Positions 53,501 through 60,729 of a stretch of 64,000 nt of DNA are shown here, one piece after another; positions within the stretch are counted from its first letter, which is position 1, and the number at the start of each line of letters is the position of its first letter. A model generated the notes under the pieces. The model ran no database searches and was not told where the DNA came from. It saw only the letters and a list, made by a program, of their open reading frames with translations. The position numbers and the translations under genes were made by a program. The stretch covers positions 62,001 to 126,000 of the forward strand of contig JAIXOU010000133.1 in the NCBI GenBank assembly GCA_027486585.1. The letters run 5' to 3'. The stretch comes from Verrucomicrobiaceae bacterium (lineage in GTDB: Bacteria; Verrucomicrobiota; Verrucomicrobiia; Verrucomicrobiales; Verrucomicrobiaceae).

Positions 53501-55131
53501 CTTCAGATGTGCTGAGCCCAAGCTATTACACGCAGGCACCTGGATCAGAACTGATCATCCATATTGCTGGCCCGAATTTAGGCCAATACAATCGAATCTC
53601 CAGCTCTGGCCTCATGCAGCTCGGAGGCAAGCTGACGATCAAGCTGGTCGGCAACTATGTTCCTGCTGTCGGGGCCGTTTTTGACATTTTTGACTTCACC
53701 AGTATCAGCGGTGATTTCGCAAGCCTCAGCCTACCAGCACTTCGCAATGGCACAATGTGGGATACACGCCAATTAAAGATCGACGGCACACTCAGGGTCA
53801 TCACCAGCCCACCAGCTGAAAATCAACAGATCCTGGTAACGAAAAATGCTTCGGTCATGATCACCCTTAAAGCAGGCGGATTTACTGATCTCGGATTCAC
53901 CGTTGTAAGCTTACCGACATCTGGGCTACTCAGCGGCACCAGCCCAAATCTGACTTACACTCCGGCCCTTGATTTCGTGGGCGAAGATCGTTTTACCTAC
54001 CGCGCCTCCAGCCCAACAGGCAATCCGACTGTAGCGACCGTTGTTATCAGTGTTCTGCCTGCGATTAGTTCATTCACCAGAGGAACCTACTATGGTATCA
54101 TCTCGGGACCTGACTTTGCCCATTCAGGCTCGTTTACCTTCACGGTGACAGCTTTAAACACTGTCAGTGGGCGGATTATCTATGGTGATCAATCGCTGGC
54201 CTTCACGGGCAAATTTGATGTGAACGGCCAGATGGTCGCGATTATCAAGCGCACAGGCGGTTTGCCGCCCATCACACTTATTCTGAGCAAGAGCACGATC
54301 AATGGAGCCGTCGTGGTCTCTGGACGTATCATTGACGGAGATGTCATGGCCATCCTCGAAGGTGGCGGCCCCAATTCGAATGGTGGTGGTAGTAACGGCG
54401 GCTTAATCACAGTCGGCCGCTACACGATGAACATCTTTCCCAACCCTGAAGAATCGGGACCGGCCTATCCACAGGGTATTGGCTACATGATATTGAGCAT
54501 CAGTAAAACAGGTGCGACCAGCGTGTCTGGAAGGATGCCAGATGGCGCATTCTTCACGAACAGCACTTTCATCCAGAGTGATGGCTCCTGGCCTTTACAC
54601 ATTCGTCTCTACGGTGGAAGCGGTGCCTTCCAGGCAGTGGCTCGGTTTCTTGATGGGACCGTCGTGCGTGCCGTTACTTCGAAATGGTGGAAACCAGCCT
54701 TTAAAAACTGGAACACCATCAAATCTCTTTACCCCTACTCCACCGCTCTTTATCCAGGTGGATTCAATGCCAGCCCTTCACTGGAAGGCTGCCGCTATGT
54801 GGTGCCCAAGCTCCCTCTAGTACTGACGCCAGCCACTCCAATCTCAGAAATTCGCATCAGCTTGACTGGTGGGAATTTACCTTCAGACATGAGCTTTCCA
54901 GTTATATTCACCACCAATAATAGGGTCATCCCATTGAGCAATTCACCGGAACGCATGACAGCCTCCTTTTTCAGTGCTTCCGGACTCTGTGTCGGCAGAT
55001 TCGTTCATCCTTTGACTGGAAGAACCGTCTCCATGACAGGAGCCATCAATCAGCGCTTGGGCAAATTTTACGGCTCCTTTGCTGGTAGCGCTGAAACCGG
55101 CAGTTGGATCATCGAACCCGCCACACCTTAG
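50503..55131 (+). CDS. giant exported beta-strand-repeat protein
   Basis: A 1542-aa surface protein with signal peptide ALLTLFASLLAVSSLNA. Residues about 40-1085 are Gly/Ser/Asn-rich beta-strand repeats like passenger domains of autotransporters (e.g. ALDASGGSGDGTVSINGFGG). A block of about 170 residues occurs twice (52260-52770 and 53290-53810), each ending FDFTSITG or FDFTSISG. A cadherin/Ig-like domain follows (about 1100-1187; LTYTPALDFVGEDRFTYRAS). The last 350 residues, from GTYYGIISG, match the C-terminal module of the 2299-aa protein. No membrane barrel was recognised. It probably serves adhesion or polymer binding. The sulfatase gene lies 42 bp downstream. Confidence 0.88.
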   Translation: MKSSTALLTLFASLLAVSSLNAAINVTIGNFTSSSGGSFVNRTWTPISSPSRISVSELVTQLQSGNVTISTSGALAEEGDIEISSAIDINPLPAGSFRSLVLQARNDIRVNGSISDSNPATSQNLQLFLNAALTNVTGSVTLSASLAVGGSNITMNCNNFTKSPSVAITTLGGDIDLAASGSVNFGSGPVSTGGGNFRVSGGTSGLFNSTLTTYGGGIIVEMTESSNVEVASGALDASGGSGDGTVSINGFGGGISIASGVAIKSGIRGAISLSSGSATEDVIINGTMDAGSGGVSIRAQDTVQINAAINSIGAVVVRSDVDSNGAGNVVINAAITSSASRIDAAGVLISTNSAAILTTTNAGINGSLTLSGQEGLTLAGSLRAGGLVQLRSDSNSNGSGVFAITAPAISSVDGEMRIQGAGDIGSPIDTDAAGISFITNGNMTIRSSVTSRGGLISLTGADTGTVTLAATASLNSASTSGTGSVSLMKNSGSLVTVVGSSLLAGSLGSVEIRQSGSPGTLAMNSTITGGSLGVTLASDSDLIVDGLVNSSGPILLQANLDNANGGNLTINKAVAASNASVTLKGVNLLLSQTVSSSQKIIFEPSGEALVNAATNGNVELKSGITKPATNSLGNSGGITLLAPAILEFPTSAESLRPVSFTQNAGSELRMKLSSSNPTILNRLITGAIQFGGTLTISAEAGSTLAPPSSFDLFDFTSITGTHATIHFPPLGPTIGWNQSLLRTTGVLSLFYIPITSGGTPILVDFPTGGTLNQPVNSNGGNITIPGTGQPLIINSHVVSGGGQIAVTQTGPGGLTLGAGGTLNASGGNGRGSVSLTNQDGDVTTEPSSLIKSGTLGGVTLRAIGPMSDIFSGGRIEAGTLGASLIAGGNVNVTGEIVSTGPIYIEADKDGNGNGMVSIGAPITSAQNITIKGATISITHPVTATAPGKAIIDPAQLATITGIITGDVEVRGGLIKAGHGTLGNNGGITLISPAVLDFINPSDVLSPSYYTQAPGSELIIHIAGPNLGQYNRISSSGLMQLGGKLTIKLVGNYVPAVGAVFDIFDFTSISGDFASLSLPALRNGTMWDTRQLKIDGTLRVITSPPAENQQILVTKNASVMITLKAGGFTDLGFTVVSLPTSGLLSGTSPNLTYTPALDFVGEDRFTYRASSPTGNPTVATVVISVLPAISSFTRGTYYGIISGPDFAHSGSFTFTVTALNTVSGRIIYGDQSLAFTGKFDVNGQMVAIIKRTGGLPPITLILSKSTINGAVVVSGRIIDGDVMAILEGGGPNSNGGGSNGGLITVGRYTMNIFPNPEESGPAYPQGIGYMILSISKTGATSVSGRMPDGAFFTNSTFIQSDGSWPLHIRLYGGSGAFQAVARFLDGTVVRAVTSKWWKPAFKNWNTIKSLYPYSTALYPGGFNASPSLEGCRYVVPKLPLVLTPATPISEIRISLTGGNLPSDMSFPVIFTTNNRVIPLSNSPERMTASFFSASGLCVGRFVHPLTGRTVSMTGAINQRLGKFYGSFAGSAETGSWIIEPATP

Positions 55132-55152
55132 ACAGATCTTGTCATTCCTCAG

Positions 55153-55176
55153 GCTAAGTGATTAGTCTGAGGAATG
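55153..55176. promoter_or_regulatory. hairpin containing the sulfatase start codon
   Basis: The full structure runs 55143-55176: CATTCCTCAG (55143-55152) pairs exactly with CTGAGGAATG (55167-55176), with an inner CTAA/TTAG stem and a GTGA loop. The ATG of the sulfatase is the last three bases of the 3' arm, and the GAGG just before it is also paired. It could be the terminator of the preceding gene, a translational lock, or both. Confidence 0.6.
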
Positions 55177-56592
55177 AAATTTGCCAGCGTTCTTCTATTC
55201 ATTTCACTCACAGCCCAAGCGGTCACCACCGCAACGCCGAATATCGTGTTGGTCATGGCAGATGATCAGGGCTGGGGAGATATGGCTTATAATGGACATC
55301 CTAACGTCAAGACGCCCAACTTTGATGCCATGGCCAAGCAGGCTGTGCGCTTTGATCAGTTCCACTCCGCTGCACCTGTCTGCTCTCCCACTCGCGGCAG
55401 CGTCATGACTGGGCGCACGCCCAATCGTTTTGGCTGCTTCTCTTGGGGACAGCCGATTCGACCGCAGGAAATCACGATTGCTCAGGCTCTGAAAGGCGCA
55501 GGCTACCACACCGGACATTTTGGCAAATGGCATCTCGGCTCTGTACAAAAAGCCAGCCCCGTCTGTCCTGGGGCCTGTGGCTTTGAGGCATGGGCTTCGG
55601 CACCCAACTTCTTTGATCTGGATCCCATTCTCAGTGTGAATGGAAAAGCAACTCAGTTCAAAGGTGACAGCTCTGACGTCACCGCTGATCTGGCCATTGA
55701 TTTGATTCGTCAGTCAGTCGCCAAAAAAGAACCTTTCTTCACCGTCGTTTGGTTTGGTTCGCCACACGCACCGCATCATGCCTTGGACTCTGACCGCGCG
55801 CTTTATAAGGGCTTACCAAAAGCTCAACAGCATTTCTATGGCGAGATCACCGCCATGGATCGTGCTTTTGGAAAACTCCGTCAAACTTTACGGGATCTGG
55901 AAGTGCAAGAGAATACTGTTCTGTGGTACTGCAGCGACAATGGAGCCCTGCCGAAGATCGGTTCCTCTGGCGGTCGCCGTGGTAATAAGGGCACCATTTA
56001 TGAGGGCGGACTCCTCGTGCCAGGCTTGTTTGAGTGGCCTGCTTTGACCCAGGAAGCTAAGGCAATCACCACGCCCTGCGTCACTTCAGACATCTTTCCC
56101 ACCCTGCTAGACATCGCCAATGTTACCCTAAAGAAACAACACCCGCTTGATGGCATCAGCCTACTACCACTCATCCAAGGCGAAGTTAAAACACGCACGC
56201 AACCCATGGGCTTTTGGGATAACAAGGCCAAAGGCGTGGGAACACCTTCGGCAGAATGGATGAAAGATCTTCTCGCATCTCAGCAACGGGGAGAAGAGCC
56301 CACAGACCCACTGCGCCTTGCAGCAGATGCTGGTAAAATCGGTGACCCCGTGCCGCTCAATAGTTTTCCCGGTCATGCCGCCTGGTTGGATTGGCCTTGG
56401 AAACTGCACCGTATCGAAGACAGGAAAACAGGTGATGTTGCCTGGGAACTCTATGACCTCAGCGCTGATCCAGACGAAAGCCGCGTCCTCTTTGCCGAGC
56501 AGCCCGAGCGTGTTCCGCAGATGCAGGAAGCCTTAGAAAATTGGCTTGAAAGCGTGGCCCGCAGTTTGAATGGGGAAGATTACAAACCGTGA
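55174..56592 (+). CDS. exported sulfatase (formylglycine type)
   Basis: A 472-aa type I sulfatase hydrolysing sulfate esters, probably of algal or host polysaccharides. Signal peptide SVLLFISLTAQAVTTA is followed by the metal site NIVLVMADDQGWGD, the formylglycine signature with Cys70 in CSPTRGSVMTG, and the second signature GYHTGHFGKWHLG. A late WYCSDNGALP provides the second metal Asp-Asn. A maturase (FGE or anSME) must be coded elsewhere. The gene closely follows the beta-repeat surface protein, which suggests joint use on the same polymer. Confidence 0.94.
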   Translation: MKFASVLLFISLTAQAVTTATPNIVLVMADDQGWGDMAYNGHPNVKTPNFDAMAKQAVRFDQFHSAAPVCSPTRGSVMTGRTPNRFGCFSWGQPIRPQEITIAQALKGAGYHTGHFGKWHLGSVQKASPVCPGACGFEAWASAPNFFDLDPILSVNGKATQFKGDSSDVTADLAIDLIRQSVAKKEPFFTVVWFGSPHAPHHALDSDRALYKGLPKAQQHFYGEITAMDRAFGKLRQTLRDLEVQENTVLWYCSDNGALPKIGSSGGRRGNKGTIYEGGLLVPGLFEWPALTQEAKAITTPCVTSDIFPTLLDIANVTLKKQHPLDGISLLPLIQGEVKTRTQPMGFWDNKAKGVGTPSAEWMKDLLASQQRGEEPTDPLRLAADAGKIGDPVPLNSFPGHAAWLDWPWKLHRIEDRKTGDVAWELYDLSADPDESRVLFAEQPERVPQMQEALENWLESVARSLNGEDYKP

Positions 56593-56644
56593 TTCCATTG
56601 GGAATTCGCATTTATTCATCTTCATTCGACGTTTAAAGAATCCC

Positions 56645-57394
56645 ATGCGCTACGCCTTCTTCGATCTCGATCATACGCTTTTGCCCTTTGATACACAGGC
56701 GCTCTTTTGTAATTTCGTTCTGCGTCGGCATCCTTGGCGCATCCTTCTGCATCTCTGGTTCATCCCCTTTGCTCTTGGGCGTGTCGTGGGGCTTGTCAGC
56801 ACGGCCACCACCAAGCGTGCCTTCCTTTCCTACCTCACGGGCATGAAGCGCGCCCACCTCCGACATCTAGCGCGCGACTTTGCCCATGACTGCGTGGATA
56901 CCTGGATCTACCCCGATCTTCGAGCGGAAATTCTGCGCCACAAACATCAGAATCGGAAGCTTGTACTCAATACCGCCAGCCCGGATTTTTATGCGCATGA
57001 CATTGCCGAAGTGCTCGGCTTTGATGACTGTATCGCCACCCAATTTCAAATCGGTAATGACGTAGCCATGCGCCCGCCAATCATCGGAACCAACAATAAG
57101 CGTGACGCCAAAATCAAAGCTATGAATGAAAGAATCCCAGGCGTGGCGGCACTGACTGAAGAGCAGCGCTTCCATTGCTGGTCTTACAGCGACAGCGCTG
57201 CCGACATTCCGCTTTTAGAATTCGTCGGTAACCGAGTGCTTGTGCATCCCAGTGGCAAATTGCGTGCACATTTCCCTCAAGCAGATGTCACCGTCCTGAC
57301 GCCGCCACGCCCTTATTGGGGCAAGGTGGGTGACATGCTTGCTGTCGTCCGGCAAATGCTCGGACTCTATCCCATTCGTGGACCCCATTGCTAA
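56645..57394 (+). CDS. HAD-superfamily hydrolase, subfamily IB
   Basis: A 249-aa phosphatase-like protein. ATG 56645 starts directly at the domain (MRYAFFDLDHTLL, nucleophile Asp7 and acid Asp9); the frame is open to 56570. Motif II is LNTAS, and motif IV is YSDSAADIPLLEF. The helical cap contains a hydrophobic segment (RILLHLWFIPFALGRVVGLV) that could touch the membrane. Relatives are SerB-like phosphatases or lysophospholipid-acyltransferase partners; the substrate is unknown. Its stop overlaps the converging ligase gene by 4 bp. Confidence 0.87.
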   Translation: MRYAFFDLDHTLLPFDTQALFCNFVLRRHPWRILLHLWFIPFALGRVVGLVSTATTKRAFLSYLTGMKRAHLRHLARDFAHDCVDTWIYPDLRAEILRHKHQNRKLVLNTASPDFYAHDIAEVLGFDDCIATQFQIGNDVAMRPPIIGTNNKRDAKIKAMNERIPGVAALTEEQRFHCWSYSDSAADIPLLEFVGNRVLVHPSGKLRAHFPQADVTVLTPPRPYWGKVGDMLAVVRQMLGLYPIRGPHC

Positions 57395-60099
57395 TCTGGA
57401 GACTTCAAGCCCGCCAGCTTTTGAGCATAGGCTAGGGTGTCGATCTCCTCAGGTCTCTTATCACGTCGAATCGCCTTGATCCGAGGAAAGCGAAGTGAAA
57501 GCCCACTGTCATGACGCTTGCTGGCTTGGATCGAATCAAAGGCGATCTCTAAAACCGTATCCGGCACGACCGTCCTCACACGTCCATTTTCACTCAGCGT
57601 ATTCTGAGTAAAGTGCTCCGTCAGGCTTTCGATCTCGGCATCCGTCAGGCCGCTGTAGGCTTTGCCAATCACCCGCAGAGCCTGGGTTTCATCTCTCACC
57701 GCAAATGTGTAGTCACTGAGCACATGACTGCGCTTGCCATGACCTTGTTCAGCCTTCACCACCACCACGTCTAAAGTAGCGAAGGCCTTCTTCAATTTAA
57801 GCCAGGACTTCCCGCGACGCCCTGGCGTGTAGGCACTTGCCGGGTCCTTCGCGATCAAACCTTCATTGCCTCTGCGGCGAGCCGCTAAAAAAGCCACCTC
57901 GATCTCCTCTGCCGAGGCCACGCTTTGAACAGCAATGGCCACAATCCCCTCGGGTAGCTGTAAGCCTTCTAAAGTCATTCGACGCTTAGACAGTGGTTGC
58001 TCCATCAAAGAAGTGCCATTGAGCCACAGCAGGTCAAAGACCACATAACGGACACTGATATCGCTCGGCATAAAAAGGTCCGCCTGATCCCGCCGTCCCA
58101 ATCTCTTTTGCAGATCAAAAAAGGTCAGCTTTTTCCCCTCAGCATAGGCAATGATCTCGCCATCCACGATCACCTCAGCGGCCATCTGTCTCATGGATTG
58201 AATGATCTCAGGAAATTGATCACTGATCAGCTTCGAATCCCGCGTGAAGATCCCAACCCGACCACCTGCCACATGCACTTGAGCTCGGATGCCATCATAC
58301 TTGTCCTCCAGCCAGACCGGCCCTTCTTTAGCGGTATTCATGCGCTCCCAGATGTCTGCTGCCGTTTCCTCAGGCGAGGCCAGCATCACTTTGATCGGCG
58401 CAAAAGCTCTTGGAGCAACTTCATGCAGCTTGCCAGCTTTGGCCAAAACAGCCGTGCGCCCCAAGTCACCGCACATCATCGCCGCCTCACGCACAGCCTC
58501 TGATTTCTGGTCAAAGGCCATCGCTACGGCTTCCTCGATCAATCCCTCTTTCGATCCCATGCGCAGATCACTTGTCATCAACCGAACCAACCACGAGCCA
58601 GCTTCTGCGGATAGCCGGCTGAACTGATCACGCAGCAGGGCGACTCTGCCTACCTGACTGCTAGTCTGACGTAAAAGATCAAAAAAAGCCGCCACCTCCA
58701 ACATGGACCATGACACCGGAGCCAAAGACGCACGCTGCAAAACCAGGAACGCCGTGCGACCCGCATCAGCTTGACTGCGGGAAATGGACCGATACTCCAC
58801 ATCTGAAACCCCGCTCAGTTCCTGCAAAGCTCGTCGAATCAGTGCCCAACCCGTATTCAAAGATGATTCAGCTGCCGCAGGATCACTCGTCAGTCCGGAA
58901 CAATAGCGCACGGCCAGCATCAAGTCCGCATCATCCAGCCCGCGCAAATAGGACGATAACAGCGACACCTTTTTTAACCTCGAAGACTCCGCCGCAGCTC
59001 GGGCACAAACCTGCACCCAGCCACTGAAGCCAGACACATCTACAGGAACTTCTGACCCATCCGTGCTCAATCCATCCGTGACCTGCACCTCGGGCTGAGC
59101 TCTCAGCAGCGAGAGCTCCATCTGATCCGCTTTTTCCAGCGTCCACGCCTCCACACCACGAGCACGCAGATCCGCAGCGAACTGCTGCGTGTAACCATGC
59201 ACCAAATAAACACGACGAGGGTTCACTACATCAACCGTTTCCAGCAGCTCAGGGTAGTCCGCGTGATCGCTCAGTGGAAACACCTCATCCACCTGGTAGC
59301 GATACTTTGCCCCCGACTGCATCGCCCAGCCAGAGAACATCGCCGTGCGGCAAACCTTCAGTTTTTTGAGGGCCAGCGACTTACCATGACTCGGTGGAAA
59401 GATCAGCACATGCCCCTTGGCCGTGGCTGCATCAAAGAGTCGATAATCAGGTAGATCTCCCAGCAATGAATTCACGGCCTCCGTCATCTCATGAACCGCC
59501 TTATGCAGCATGACTGGGTAACCCGCCGTCCCCAGAGCACAAAGAATCTCCTGCGCCTTTCCCAGCGAGTATCCCAGCAGCACCGGGATGCCACCATCTT
59601 CCAGAGTTTCCTGTACAAACTTCAACAAATCCGCCACCACTTGCTGCACCGGCGGAAAACGAAACTGCGGCAGGCCAAAGGTCGTCTCCATGATCAAGGT
59701 ATCAGCTCTCAGAAGCTCGCAGCGCTCAGAGCTCAAGCCTTGGCGCAATTTGTAGTCGCCCGTGTAAAGTAGCGTCGCCCCATCACTTTTTCGAGTGAGA
59801 TGCAGCATCGCCGACCCAATAATGTGACCCGCAGGCAGCAGCCTCATTTCCCAGCCCTCCCACTCATGAACGGTGCGCATGGGTAGAGCCTCAAACAGCC
59901 CATCTTTTTTCAGACCAAAGCGCGCCCCCATCAGCTGTAGCGTCAGCTCTGAACAAAACGTCCTCTGATGCCGCGCCACGTGGTCCGCATGGGCATGAGA
60001 AATAAAGGCCCGATCCACCCCAAAATGCGGATCCAACCACAAATCCGCCTCAGGCACATAAATGCCATGGCGATGAGTGACCGTGATCAGAGGCGGCAT
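57391..60099 (-). CDS. MBL-fold exonuclease fused to ATP-dependent DNA ligase
   Basis: A 902-aa fusion. Residues 1-335 are a metallo-beta-lactamase/beta-CASP nuclease: SHAHADH (His35, His37, Asp39, His40), LPAGHIIGSAML, LYTGDY, and FPLSDHADY. This is the 'ligase-associated exonuclease' type. Residues about 370-900 are an ATP-dependent ligase: N-terminal helical domain, then EDKYDGIR with nucleotidyl-accepting Lys600, VDGEIIAY, GLIAKDP, WLKLKK, and an OB-fold end. In many bacteria Exo and this ligase are separate neighbouring genes with an Lhr-type helicase and a phosphoesterase; here they are one chain and neither other partner is adjacent. Probable role: DNA end trimming and sealing in repair. 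Confidence 0.92.
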   Translation of the reverse strand: MPPLITVTHRHGIYVPEADLWLDPHFGVDRAFISHAHADHVARHQRTFCSELTLQLMGARFGLKKDGLFEALPMRTVHEWEGWEMRLLPAGHIIGSAMLHLTRKSDGATLLYTGDYKLRQGLSSERCELLRADTLIMETTFGLPQFRFPPVQQVVADLLKFVQETLEDGGIPVLLGYSLGKAQEILCALGTAGYPVMLHKAVHEMTEAVNSLLGDLPDYRLFDAATAKGHVLIFPPSHGKSLALKKLKVCRTAMFSGWAMQSGAKYRYQVDEVFPLSDHADYPELLETVDVVNPRRVYLVHGYTQQFAADLRARGVEAWTLEKADQMELSLLRAQPEVQVTDGLSTDGSEVPVDVSGFSGWVQVCARAAAESSRLKKVSLLSSYLRGLDDADLMLAVRYCSGLTSDPAAAESSLNTGWALIRRALQELSGVSDVEYRSISRSQADAGRTAFLVLQRASLAPVSWSMLEVAAFFDLLRQTSSQVGRVALLRDQFSRLSAEAGSWLVRLMTSDLRMGSKEGLIEEAVAMAFDQKSEAVREAAMMCGDLGRTAVLAKAGKLHEVAPRAFAPIKVMLASPEETAADIWERMNTAKEGPVWLEDKYDGIRAQVHVAGGRVGIFTRDSKLISDQFPEIIQSMRQMAAEVIVDGEIIAYAEGKKLTFFDLQKRLGRRDQADLFMPSDISVRYVVFDLLWLNGTSLMEQPLSKRRMTLEGLQLPEGIVAIAVQSVASAEEIEVAFLAARRRGNEGLIAKDPASAYTPGRRGKSWLKLKKAFATLDVVVVKAEQGHGKRSHVLSDYTFAVRDETQALRVIGKAYSGLTDAEIESLTEHFTQNTLSENGRVRTVVPDTVLEIAFDSIQASKRHDSGLSLRFPRIKAIRRDKRPEEIDTLAYAQKLAGLKSPD

Positions 60100-60280
60100 G
60101 AGTTAGTGAATACGATGCCGAAAGCTTTGCGGACCAAAAGAGAGAAATAGAGCTCCAAAGATTTATTGAGATTCAATCACAACAAATTCGAGCGGTTAAG
60201 AATATTTTTTTCGAAAGCGAGTTTTATATTGCCTTAGCGCTGAGGTTTTTATAAAACACGCCTCCCAATTTCAAAAACAT

Positions 60281-60502
60281 ATGCGTTCAACCCTTTATTG
60301 GCTCACCTCAACCGCGATTGCTGTGCTTTCGATGCAAGCGGTGGCTGGTACGAATGATGAAGAGGTTCCTGCGGTTTTAGGTCAATTGATCTTGGATCCC
60401 TCAGGTGTTTCAGAGTCTTCCAGAGCTATTCTGCTTGGCATCGGAGTTATGGCGGTAGCTTATACCTATCGCTGCGCTTGGCTTAATCATCGTCCAGACT
60501 GA
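60281..60502 (+). CDS. small exported protein with C-terminal hydrophobic tail
   Basis: A 73-aa product: signal peptide (YWLTSTAIAVLSMQAVAG), a short acidic middle (TNDEEVPAVLGQLILD), then SESSRAILLGIGVMAVAYTY and a basic end. The tail is laid out like a PEP-CTERM sorting signal (PEPSRALLLGF... in the remnant at 7034), but the PEP motif itself is absent. It stands alone, with AT-rich sequence upstream and the hairpin 60590-60611 downstream. It could be a two-helix membrane peptide. No family is recognised. Confidence 0.55.
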   Translation: MRSTLYWLTSTAIAVLSMQAVAGTNDEEVPAVLGQLILDPSGVSESSRAILLGIGVMAVAYTYRCAWLNHRPD

Positions 60503-60589
60503 AGCGGAGAAGCCGGTTTGAGCCTGTTGTTTCCGCACTGGGCAACCCTTCCAAGGCTGACGAACAAAAGAAGTGTTGGTTCACGCTGA

Positions 60590-60611
60590 CCAGAGGTCGT
60601 TCGACCCCTGG
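60590..60611. terminator. hairpin between the small exported gene and the DUF116 fusion gene
   Basis: CCAGAGGTC, GTTC loop, GACCCCTGG: a 9-bp stem with one wobble. It lies in a 227-bp gap without any other feature. No T-run follows. Confidence 0.35.
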
Positions 60612-60729
60612 CTATGCGCGGGAATTCACTCCGTGGGTCAATGCTTCACAGAATGGCTAAAACCTATACTTTCTTTGCTCCTCTGACACTCTGTGGCAAA
60701 GGTTTGGCTCATTGATTTCAGTCAGAAGG

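Noticed and set aside
60570-60625. T-arm-like sequence (GGTCGTTCGACCCC), considered as a tRNA
   Set aside because: No acceptor, D or anticodon arm around it; it is a simple 9-bp hairpin.
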